Origin: Bombardia bombarda
Taxonomy: Eukaryota; Ascomycota; Sordariomycetes; Sordariales; Lasiosphaeriaceae
Assembly (NCBI GenBank): GCA_030512295.1
Contig: JAULSR010000007.1
Span: 1,636,501 to 1,700,500, forward strand
Direction of reading: 5' to 3'
DNA length: 64,000 nt
This document shows, piece by piece, positions 1-9,819 of the stretch (position 1 is the first letter of the stretch; each line of letters begins with the position of its first letter). Both the position numbers and the translations under genes were made by a program. Under the pieces are notes generated by a model. That model was not told the origin of the DNA, did not search any database, and saw only the letters and a program-made list of their open reading frames with translations.

Positions 1-1795
1 AGCTTAGAAGACCTGACTCTCAATGGCTTCTGCATCGTCTGGGCCGAGCAATCACACAGCGACGCCAATACCTCCGCTACTGTCGAGACCATCAAGAATC
101 GCTTGGTAGGCATAAACACTCGTCCACTCACGTTGATAATGCTATACCGAAGGCTGGGATGGCCGTTGAACTTGAACGCACTGAAAGGCCCCTGGGCCTC
201 ACCTCTGATGGCGGTTCTCAAGCTGTCAAGACAGACCCAGGCACGAAAGCAACCACTCTCAATTAGGCTCAACTGAAGATGATGGAAAGTCGTACACCAC
301 AGCTGCCCATTCTGAATACTCACCTGAGAATGCCACCCTTCAACTTCCGCCTCTTAGGGTGTTTACAAAAGACGAATCGGAGTTTGAATGCCCATTTTGT
401 CACACCATCCAGCACTTCAAACGGGAGAAGCACTGGAGACGACACGCATTCAATGACCTCAAGGCTTACGTCTGTACCCTAGGAAAGGGACATTGTGATT
501 TTGAGGTCTTTGGCGATAGCCACACATGGTTCGACCACGAGCTTCAGAACCATCGCTGTCAGTGGATTTGCGCCTTATGTCGAAGCGGCCCCTACAGATC
601 GCCCGGAGCATTCCAAGCCCATACTGCAAAAGCGCATTCCGATTTGCCGGACTCAGAAGCCGGGGTGCTAGACCAGGCCAGTCGTCGACCTTTGGATCTG
701 ATCCCCGCATTAGACTGTCCTTTTTGTGACGAATGGGAAGAGAAAATCAGACTCGGCCTGAAATCTCCAGAGCCAGCTGCGGGCAAAGCTTCCGACATTA
801 TTGTGGTGCAATGGAGTCTGTTTCGCCGACATGTTGCCGCTCATATGGAACAGCTGGCGCTTTTCGCAGTTCCCCGTATACATGAAGACGATGATGCAGA
901 TTCCGATGCAGTTATTCCGCAACCAGGATCACGCAGTATACGAAGCCAAGACATAGCATCAGAGGCGAGCGATATGGAAGCTGGCTGGCCGGCAGATCCT
1001 CCACTGTACATTGCCGCCTTTTGTGGAGATATTGAAAAAGTTCAGCAGCTCCTCGCCGACGGTGCAGACGTGAGTTTGAAGGGCGAGACATGGGACACCG
1101 CTATGGACGCGGCGAGAAGCGGGGGGCATAGCGATATAATTCATATCATAGAGTCTGTGTCTTCTTCCCACGATGCCCAGTCAACTATTCACTTCCCGTC
1201 AAGTACGACACACTTCCCGTCAAGTACGGCAACGACATCCAAAGATCCCCATCCTGAATTAGAGGCCCCATCTCCTGGATTTAAAATTGAGAACGAAATT
1301 TCGAGTACAGAAGCAGTTCCAAACACCTCCGCGGAAGCCCTGCCCCAAGAACCAAGCATTGTTTTCACGCCGCCGAAGGAGCGGGAAGATCGGCTGATCA
1401 CCGACTCAATACGCCTGGTCCGTTTCCTTCGCCAAGAAATAGGTTATAACTATGCTATTATAAATCCTAGAGGCGAGATATTGACGCAGGCTGATATCAT
1501 GTCTGGCAACGGCCAATTCATCACACATCCAGTGCTTCTCAGCAAGCACTACTCTGGCTCTTTTATATACGAAGAGACCATTATGGCACTCAGTCATCCG
1601 TTTATCTGGTATACTGCGGAGGAGCAGATGAACACCCGTGACGGTCTTTTTAAACCCATCGGTATCTGTAGCATGTATATTGATATGAATGGTAATTTAT
1701 TCTCGGCTGATCTTTATGTGCTTCCTGGTAGCGCAGAGGGATCAGGCGCACCGGTCATTTTGTTGGGAAAGGATGATACTCTCTTCTATCTTCTT

Positions 1796-2640
1796 CACAT
1801 CGACACTCACATCGACACTCACATCGACACTCACATCGACACTCACATCGACACTCACATCGACACTCACATCGACACCCCAACTCTCTTTTATCTTCTT
1901 CACATCGATACTTATATCTTTTTCACATCGACACTTATATCGACACCCCAACTCTTTTTTATCTTTTTCATATCGATACTCACATCTTCTTTATATCGAC
2001 ACCCACACCTACACTTATATCGACACCCATACTTACATCGATACCCACACCTACACTTATATCGACACCCACACTCATATCGACACTCATATTTATACCC
2101 TAACTTTCTTCTATTTTTTTTATATCGATACTCACATCGACACTCACATCGACACTCATATCTTCTTCACATCGACACCCACACCCACACTCACATCGAC
2201 ACCCACACTCACATCGACACCCACACTTACACTCATATCGACACCCACACTCACATCGACACTCATATCTATACCCTAACTCTTTTTTATCTTCTTTATA
2301 TCGATACTTATATCGACATTTATATCGATACTTATATCGACACTCATATCGACACCCCAATTCTTTTTTATCTTCTTTATATCGACACTCACATCTTCTT
2401 CACATCGACACTCACATCGACACTCACATCGACACCCACACCCACACTCATATCGACACCCACACTCACATCGACACTCACATCTATACCCCAACTCTCT
2501 TCTATCTTCTTCACATCGACACTTACATCGACACCCCAACTCTCTTCTATCTTCTTCACATCGACACTCACATCGACACTCATATCGACACTCATATTAA
2601 CACTCATATCAACACCCCACTCTCTTCTATCTTCACTCTT
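1796..2640 (+). repeat. Coding-phase minisatellite, 12-bp unit CACATCGACACT
   Basis: Arrays of a 12-bp unit (4 codons, H-I-D-T) alternate with a CT-rich spacer like ACTCTCTTCTATCTTCTT. Because the unit is a multiple of three, several frames stay open throughout. Units run from the intact form to TATATCGATACT and TATATCGACACC, and the changes are almost all C-to-T, mostly at CA dinucleotides. Few G residues exist on this strand, so the matching G-to-A class cannot be seen. Confidence 0.9.
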
Positions 2641-2767
2641 TTCTGTCTTCACTCTCTTCTATCTTTACTCTCTTCTATCTTTTACGTTCCAGTCCGCCAT
2701 CGTCGGCTTTTCTTCTCATAGTTCGTTCGCGATCCGCCTTTATTTCGATATAAGGAAGGCCTTTAAA

Positions 2768-2887
2768 GCTGCCAGTTCGGACAGGCCTGTCTCAGTCAAG
2801 AGGAGCTAACGCACGCGGGCCTCCAGGGCTGCTAGTTCGGACAGGCCTATCTCAGTCAAAAAGAGCCAGCGCACGCGCCGTACCCGC
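2768..2887 (+). repeat. Two tandem 60-bp (20-codon) repeats
   Basis: Copies start at 2768 (GCTGCCAGTTCGGACAGGCC) and 2828 (GCTGCTAGTTCGGACAGGCC). Over the well-matched first 50 bases the differences are C/T or G/A transitions, including AGCTAACGC against AGCCAGCGC, which creates the stop at 2807-2809. Confidence 0.85.
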
Positions 2888-3193
2888 AATAAAAAAACGC
2901 TTACTCCCGATATAAACCTGGACCTAACTACTCCAAAGGCTCCGCCCTTGACACGCAAACAACGCTTATTGCGCGGAAAATGCTTAGTAGCTTACGAACT
3001 TTACCGGAAGCGTAGGGTAAAATATAAAAAAAATAACATAAAAACCTACAACCACTGCCTAACAAAAGGCTACAAATGCACTTATAAAGGGACGATATGC
3101 TTATATATAATAAAGGGTATCGAATACATTAATGGAAAAGACCTTATAAAATGCTTATATGCGCACGCCTTCGCCTTAGGGATAACCTTTTAA

Positions 3194-3556
3194 AAGTAGC
3201 CTTAATAATAGCTCTATTAATAAGTCTTTTTAATTATTATTAACCTTTCGAGCGAGTCTCTTTAAAAGTAAGACTAAAAGTAGGACTAAAAATAAAACTA
3301 CTTATATCTTTAAAAGTAAAAGTAGGACCACCTAATTCTCTTTTATTACTTTTTAAGCGAATTTTCCTAAGAGTAGCCTTATATAAATTTGCTTTAATTT
3401 TTAAATAAATTTCCTTAAAAGTAAAACTATATAAATTTACTTTAACTTTCGAACGAGTCCTCTTAAGAGTAGGACTATTAATAGAATTACTAGTAGGACT
3501 ATTAGTAGGACTATTAGTAAGATTATTTAGTTTTTTTTTATAACCTTTCGAAGAGC
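3194..3556. other. AT-rich RIPed DNA without a gene
   Basis: Degenerate purine-rich repeats around AAAAGTAGGACTA and three forms of CTTTCGAACGAGTC. No coding potential is visible. The long minus-strand ORF here is explained by low complexity. Confidence 0.6.
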
Positions 3557-3561
3557 TTAAA

Positions 3562-3825
3562 TATAAGGATATCCTTAAGGACATCCCTAAAGATATCCCT
3601 AAGGATATCCCTAAGGACATCCCTAAGCACGTACTTAAGCATATACTAGAAGCGTCCCTAAAGATATGCTAGTTATCTTACTATTTTTATATATAAGCAA
3701 CAGCCTTCGCCTACTTTTAGTTACGAGGGTTAGGTTGAAGTCTTACGTTAATATTAATCATTGCTCGCTTTCTTAATTATTTATATTATAACTACCTTAA
3801 TTAAGCGTACCTACCTTCTTTTATA
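3562..3825 (+). repeat. 5' LTR of the gypsy-type element
   Basis: Starts TATAAGGATATC (from TGTAAGG by G-to-A) and ends CTTTTATA (from CTTACA). It holds a 12-bp subrepeat near AAGGATATCCCT at its 5' side. It is collinear with the 3' LTR without indels, and differences between the two are transitions. Confidence 0.85.
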
Positions 3826-4133
3826 ATTCTTTAACTTTTATATATTATACGGTAACGATTAAGCCGGTTATTATAATAAGTAATAACCGCGGGAAAAGAA
3901 AAGCCACTCTTTAAACTAGCTCGTTACGGAGGATTATTTTCGAAGATTTCGAGAATATTAATAATTAGATTCCCGATCATTAAAAAAAAAGGGAGTCCCC
4001 AACCATAAAAGCCTAACCAACGCTAAAACTCCTAGCTACCCCCTCCGGCATAAACACCTAGCAGTTCTAAGCTATAATAATATAAGCTATAGCCAGCTTT
4101 TCTACTAGCTTCGGTAACCTTAGCGCTATTTTA

Positions 4134-4346
4134 TGTAAGAGAAGGCAGGTACGCCTGATTAAGGTGGTTACAATGAAGATAACTGGGCAGGCGAGCAATG
4201 AAGATAGCTGGGAAGGCGAGCAATGACTAGTATTAGCGTAAGACTTTAACCTAGCCCTCGCAACGGAAGGTGGGCGAGGGCCGCTGCTTATATATATAGT
4301 TGGTAGGATAACTAGCATATGCTTAGGGATGTCCGATATCTTTACA
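4134..4346 (-). mobile_element. Nested solo LTR of the same family, reverse orientation
   Basis: TGTAAGAGAAGGC...GATATCTTTACA is the reverse complement of the family LTR but retains GC-rich, little-mutated sequence (for example CCCTCGCAACGGAAGG). Flanks share only TTTA on both sides, so the target duplication is imperfect. It is shorter (213 bp) because it has fewer 12-bp subrepeats. It lies just inside the body of the older element. Confidence 0.75.
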
Positions 4347-6302
4347 TTTAGCTAATTTTAATAATTAAAAAAAGCCGTTTTAATTAAAAAACGACTACCT
4401 CCCCGCTTATATAGTTAGTAAATTAAAAGTTAACGCTTTTTTTTAAAATAAAAAGGATTAGCTTTAAGCCGTAAAATAAAGGAATGCTACCCGCTAAAAT
4501 TGACCTTAATAGCTTTAAGTCTAATAAGTTAATATTTAAATAAAACTTAAAATATAATAATAATAGCGAGCTTATTAAAAATAGCTTTATAACGGAGATT
4601 TCGAATAAATTATATAACGAGAATTTAAAAATTACGTTAGTTCGAATTATTTCGGTAATAAATTTAACGAAATCTAAGTTTATAAAGATTAATTAATATA
4701 TAATTAATATAATAAATTTCTTTAAGAATTTTATTGGAAATAAACTATATTAATCCGATATTTCTTTAAAATAAAGATTGATAATACTTTTATAAATCAG
4801 AATTATTAAATTAAATTTAACCGCTTTTATTATAATTAATATATTAAAATTATCTTTAATATTACTTTAATTAAAAACTATATCAAATAATATAAACGTA
4901 TTTAATTCGTTAAATTTTATTTATAGAATAATAATAATTAAAAAGCTTATTATAAAAAGCTGGGCTCTCCTACTAGCTTTAGCGAATTTTAGAAACTACC
5001 GCGTATTATAAAAAGAGTTTATTCGGGACCTTGCTATAATAAAGCCCGGATCTAGCGTAGCAAACTCCGAAATTTACCTACTAAAAACTCCCTCTTTTCG
5101 TACAAACCCCTTCTTTACGCACCGCTAGCCACCGGGTCCGCTACCTAAACGTTATCCCATACGAAAAAGCTTGTTATATATTATAATTATAATAAGCTAA
5201 AGCATATATAACGCTAATATATTACCCCGCGTATTATAATTACATTAAGTTTGGACGCCCGGATTTAAAACGTCGGGATTAAGAATAATAATAACCTCGG
5301 TAATTTATATCCCGGCCTTTTTAATTCGAAAAATAATTTAAAAAATAAAAAATAATAAACAATAACCTTAATCGATTTATTTAAACCATTTATAAAAAGG
5401 TAAAGCTAGGCCTTACTTTTATTATTTAAGGTAATATTTACTCCCGGCGCCGTAACTAAAAAGCTACCTCGTTAACGGTAATTATTAACGTTAATATAAA
5501 GGTATAAATTAATTATATAAATTACCGGTTTTACTAAATATACTATATTTTTACCCTTTTAAAAATTAAAAGTTTTAACTTACCGTAACTTATTAACTTT
5601 AATAATAATAAAATAAAAAACTATAATATTTTTTACCTTACTTTTTAATTTATAAATTTATATAAAAACGCCCGCTTTATTTCCTAGTTCTTTTATAAAG
5701 TTAAACAGCCGAAAAGGTCTCTATTAATACTATAAAAAAACTTAAATATAAAGTTTAAAAATATAACTCTTTATATTACCTTTAATATTTTTAAATAAAG
5801 TCGTTATTCAGAAATCTCGCCGAAAGAAATCGCTTAAAACGTCCTTAACGGCGCCCCCGTTTTTATCGCTATAATTTCTAACGTTATTATTAAACTTAAA
5901 AAAAGTTATATTAATATATTCGACAGCTTAAAACTAAAATTAAGCTTAATACCCTTACCTTTAAAACTTACTTATTATATAGCCATCTTTTCGGAGCAAA
6001 CAGCTCGAAAATTTAATATTTTTAAAAAAGCCGAGCATTATATTAATTTAATAAAAAGATTTATATCGCTATAAAGCTATATTTACCCATTTAATTAAAC
6101 TTAATTCGACGAATTAGCTTTTTATATCCGGAAAAACCTTATTAACGGCCGGATTATAAAGAGTAATAGCTTTACCGGTACCTTTATTATTTTTATCTTT
6201 AAAAAAAATAAAACTATACGTTTATATATAAATTATAAAAAATTAAATAAAATTATTATTAAAAACCGGTATTTATTACCGTTAATTAATAACCTTATAA
6301 AC

Positions 6303-6560
6303 TGTTGGATTTACGATCAATCAGAGGCATACAGCCGTCAGGCTGTGACGGCTGTGATTGGTCGACAGGATGAAAAGTGTACAAAACAGTGGGGAGCTGG
6401 TCACGTGTCCCAGGAACCCCTCCAAACACCACCCACTTCCTGTCCCCGTAGTTCGTGATCCTTTTACATAGACAAGCAGATTAATACAATAACAACAACC
6501 CCCAACTACCTCTCTACAGTTACTATAGTGACTCGTACGAATAACCTTGTTATTCTAACA
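6303..6560 (+). mobile_element. Solo LTR of a different, copia-like family
   Basis: A sharply bounded GC-richer island in RIPed DNA, starting TGTTGGATTTACGATC and ending GTTATTCTAACA. The termini TGTTGGA/TCTAACA are the inverted ends common in Ty1/copia LTRs. It contains GGTCACGTG and a run ending CTATAGTGACTCG. No 5-bp target duplication is found (TAAAC left, GCTAT right). The host RT reading resumes about 100 residues further on, so insertion or later recombination removed host sequence. Confidence 0.7.
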
Positions 6561-7841
6561 GCTATAAAATAATAGATTTATTAAAACGAAGATTTTATTA
6601 AAAAAACTTAAATATAAAAATATAAATTTTATATAAAATAATATTAAATATATTTAAATAACCGGCAACCCCGATATAAACCGTATAATAAATTTAACTT
6701 ATTACTACTATTTATTTAACTTTTTAAAAAAATTAGTTTAAATTTTATTATTAAACTATTATTTTATTAATATAAAAACTATATTATAAATATTATTCTT
6801 ATAATAATAAATCGATTTATAAAAATCGTACTTTTTATTTTAATTATTATTACCGATAATAGCCGAATTAGCCTAATTACTTTATAAATATATAAAATAC
6901 CGATTCGATATATTAATAAATATAGTTTCCAACTAAAATTCTTTATTAATTAATAAGTTTTAAATAAAACTTTCTAAAGCCCGCTAAATTAAATAAAAGC
7001 TTTTTATAGCTTATTACCTGCAAATTAATAACTAATTAAAACGAACGTATTAAAGCTTATAATATTATTTAAAGTACTTCGCTGATAAAAAAGCCTAATA
7101 GGCGCCACTACTTTTTAAAGCCGAATTCGTATATAATAATAATATATATATAATTATCGGTATAAGCCCGTTCGAGGCGTTATACGGCTACCACCTTTAA
7201 ATAATAAATTATATACTTTTTATATAATTAAAAGTGCAAAAAATTTATAAACGGCTAAATAAATTAACTTATTTAAAGAAAAAAATATACTATTATTAAT
7301 AAAAGGCTATAAATTCGTAAAAAAAGTACTACGATATACGGTATTAATAAATTAAGTTTAAAATAAAGGAAATAGTTAAACTTTTTATATAAAACTTCCG
7401 CTTTAAAACTGGAAAAAAGCTAGTACTAAAATTTATCTCGGTTAAAATTATTAAAAAAATCGGTATATAAATATATAAAATCTAATTACTAGCTAAATAT
7501 ACCTAACTCTATAATATTTTCCTTATCTTTTTATTAAAAAAATAATTAATAACCGAAAAATAAAAAGTGCTACTACTATTAAAGTTAGTTAAAAAAAAGA
7601 AAAGTAAGAAATAAAAAATATCGTAGAATATAAAAATAAAGGAAAGTAAAAAAGGTTTCTAATTAAATAAGTAAGATAGCCCGTTAAGTATAACACTTAA
7701 GAACTTAAAGAATATTTAGCTAATATATAAAAAATACTTTAAAGATATAAAAAGAAAACAAAACAAAGACATAGAAAATGAAACGACTAGAAGAGGAAAG
7801 CCGGGTTAACGAAGACGTTAACTTACGGGGAAGGGGATAAT

Positions 7842-8105
7842 TATAAAGATATCCTTAAAGATATCCTTAAAAATATCCCTAAGGATATCCTTAAAAACAT
7901 CCTTAAATACGTATTCAAATACATGCTAGAAGCGTCCCTAAAAATATGCTAGTTATCCCACCATCTCTATATATAAGCAGCGGCCCTCGCCCACCTTTAG
8001 TTACGAGGGCTAGGTTGAAGTCTTACGCTAATACTAGTCATTGCTCGCCTTCCTAGTTATCTACATTGTGACCACCTTAATCAGGCGTACCTGCCTTCTC
8101 TTATA
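7842..8105 (+). repeat. 3' LTR of the gypsy-type element
   Basis: Same length (264 bp) as the 5' LTR, followed by the target-site copy TTAAA. Its first half is more mutated than the 5' LTR and its second half less so, as expected if RIP hit each copy independently. Confidence 0.85.
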
Positions 8106-8131
8106 TTAAACGTCTCCAAATGTAGATACGG

Positions 8132-8349
8132 TGTAACGGGCTAAACCTTAGATACACTTTATAATAATTATAGTTACACGCCGGAACTAACTATCCGTGT
8201 GCCTAAGCCAGGGTTTTATCCCTAGGAAAGCTGACTAAGGTGCTGACTAAGGTGCTGACTAAGGGGCTGTCACGTGCTAGTGCCTTGGCGCCAAGGCGCT
8301 AGTACCCCACGAGCTATTCCACGCCTAGGAGCGGGCTAGGCCCGTGACA
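8132..8349 (+). mobile_element. Solo LTR of a third family, with 5-bp target duplication
   Basis: Begins TGTAACGGGC and ends GCCCGTGACA, imperfect inverted ends. It is flanked by TACGG on both sides (8127-8131 and 8350-8354). Inside are three copies of GCTGACTAAGGT-like 12-mers and GCGCCAAGGCGC. It is less mutated than the neighbouring element, so it arrived later. Confidence 0.8.
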
Positions 8350-8440
8350 TACGGTCTCGGAACCTTTACGAACTTTTTTAAGGATTTGATTTTTAACTTT
8401 AGTTTATTTATATAACCGCCGACGACGACGATATACATAT

Positions 8441-9085
8441 AAGCCGGACCCTATAATACATCTATATATCCGTTATTATAGCTATAAGCCGAACCCTTTA
8501 ATACGTTTATATATCCGCTATCATAGCTATAAGCTAGATGTAAGAGAAGGCAGGTACGCCTGATCAAGGTGGTTACAATGAAGACAACTAAGCAGGCGAG
8601 TAATGAAAATAACTGGGAAGGCGAGCAATGACTGGTATTAGCGTAAGACTTTAACCTAGCCCTCGCAACGGAAGGTGGGCGAAGGCCGCTGCTTATATAC
8701 ATAGTTGGTAGGATAACTAGCATGTGCTTGGGGATGCTTTAGCATGTGCTTAGGGATGTCCGATATCCTTACACTAGACTTTTTAATACGTCTATATATT
8801 TATTATTATAGCTATAGGCCGGACTTTTTAATACGCTTATATATTTATTATTAGGGTTATAAGCCGGACCCTTTAATATATTTATATATTTATTAATATA
8901 ATTACGTATTAAACCTTTTAATATATTTATATATTTATTATTATAATTATATATCGAACCTTTTAATATATTTAAATATTTATTATTATAACTATAAGTT
9001 AAACCTTTAATTATACTTAAGTATTTATTATTATAATTATAAGTAATAATATATAAAAACTTATAAATTCGGCTTTTTAATTTTA
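8441..9085 (+). repeat. 45-bp tandem repeat (15 codons), interrupted by an LTR
   Basis: The motif AAGCCGGACCC recurs at 8441, 8486, 8531, then 8816, 8861, 8906, 8951, 8996 and 9041. Spacing is exactly 45 bp except for one gap of 285, which equals 45 plus the 235-bp LTR plus its 5-bp duplication. Later units drift by transitions towards pure AT. Confidence 0.85.
8539..8773 (-). mobile_element. Solo LTR (gypsy family of 3562-8105), reverse, inside the 45-bp repeat
   Basis: TGTAAGAGAAGGC to GATATCCTTACA, 235 bp, with perfect duplication CTAGA at 8534-8538 and 8774-8778. It interrupts the third repeat unit. Confidence 0.9.
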
Positions 9086-9118
9086 TAAAAAGTAACCCTT
9101 TGATAAACTAAAACTAAA

Positions 9119-9365
9119 TGTAAGGACATCCTTAAGCTAAAGCATCCCCAAGCATATGCCAGAGCATCTCTAAGGATATCCCTAAGCTAGAGCATCCCCA
9201 AGCACATGCTAGTTATCCTACCAATTATGTATATAAGCAGCGGCCCTCGCCCACCTCCCTTTGCGAGGGCTAGGTTGAAGTCTTACGCCAATACCAGTCA
9301 TTGCTCGCCTTCCCAGTTATCTTCATTGTGACCACCTTGATTAGGCGTACCTGCCTTCTCTTACA
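9119..9365 (+). mobile_element. Solo LTR (same family), forward orientation
   Basis: TGTAAGGACATCC to CTTCTCTTACA, 247 bp, little mutated. Flanks CTAAA and ATATC do not match, so no target duplication; recombination between copies or a flanking deletion is possible. The pseudogene reading resumes at 9367. Confidence 0.8.
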
Positions 9366-9615
9366 ATATCATCCATTTATGCGTCATTTACCTACGCAAC
9401 CGCCGTCGCCGCCTTTCGATTTTGCAAGTCACGGGCCCTTGCCCGGATCGGCATACCAAAGCCAAAAAATATAGCTAAATGCTAACAAAAAACGTCGCGT
9501 ACCGACGACGTCATCATACGAGGCCATCCATAATTCAACCATGCAACCGCCGACGACGATAACATCCGCACAAGCCGTCCACAATCCATCCATGCTACCG
9601 CCGCCGCGGCCTAAC

Positions 9616-9819
9616 CAGCAAGAAATACGGCCAAAAGCTAACAAAAAACGTCGCGTATCGTTATACGAGGCCGTCCACAATTCAACTATGCAACCGCCGA
9701 CGACGACGCGGCCTTACCAGCAAGAAATACGGCCAAAAGCTAACAAAAAACGTCGCGTAACGTCATACGAGGCCGCCCACAATTCATCCATGCAACCGCT
9801 GACTAAGAATAAATTGGAA
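9616..9819 (+). repeat. 102-bp tandem repeat (34 codons) in the Zn2Cys6 pseudogene
   Basis: CAGCAAGAAATACGGCC starts at 9616 and again at 9718. A third, transition-damaged copy (CAAAAAATATAGCT) lies near 9465. Unit translation begins QQEIRPKANKKRRV, a basic stretch like a nuclear-localisation signal. Confidence 0.85.

Larger units (their letters stand above)
1..3193 (+). pseudogene. RIP-damaged C2H2-finger/ankyrin/Zn2Cys6 protein gene, 5' end off the window
   Basis: One reading frame runs from about 209 to 3193 with a single stop (TAA 2807-2809). A likely intron (106-265) joins it to a frame open from base 1. Reading N to C: C2H2-type pairs near 390-840 (FECPFCHTI, WICALCRSG, DCPFCDEWEE, then RRHVAAHMEQLALFA), a combination typical of fungal multi-finger proteins; an ankyrin-like unit near 990-1150 (PLYIAAFCGDIEKVQQLL); an unrecognised conserved-looking segment 1390-1770; a long HIDT-coding minisatellite; a 20-codon repeat given twice; and a terminal Zn(II)2Cys6-spaced motif at about 2990-3090 in which four Cys positions are Tyr. 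The in-frame TAA matches CAG in the second 20-codon copy, two C/G-to-T/A transitions. I read it as a gene inactivated by RIP. Whether the N- and C-terminal halves were ever one gene is inference, since minisatellites can join unrelated ORFs. Confidence 0.6.
3562..8105 (+). mobile_element. Ty3/gypsy-type LTR retrotransposon, complete ends, RIP-inactivated
   Basis: Two 264-bp LTRs (3562-3825 and 7842-8105) flank the body, with a perfect 5-bp target duplication TTAAA at 3557-3561 and 8106-8110. The body is very AT-rich and full of stops, but conceptual reading on + still shows gypsy landmarks. Near 6180-6300 is a reverse-transcriptase stretch containing RLYINYKKLNK and NRYLLPLINN. Near 7150-7195 is ISPFEALYGYHL, the integrase C-terminal signature. 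After about 7430 comes a segment like the post-integrase 'KWIGPF...YKLELP...VFHVSLL' region. The order RT before integrase is Ty3/gypsy. The RT core seems missing after 6302, where a foreign solo LTR sits. Two younger solo LTRs are nested inside. No intact product can be made. Confidence 0.85.

Noticed and set aside
2100..2652. Four overlapping minus-strand ORFs rich in C, E, V, D through the minisatellite
   Set aside because: Antisense of a 12-bp repeat whose length is a multiple of three, so all frames stay open by composition.
3240..3620. 126-codon minus-strand ORF with SLGIS repeats
   Set aside because: Low-complexity reading of RIPed repeats running into the 5' LTR; no start context or family features.
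4067..4318. Similar minus-strand ORFs at 4067-4318 and 8451-8723 that look like a repeated small gene
   Set aside because: Both lie in solo LTRs and are conserved only because the LTR is.
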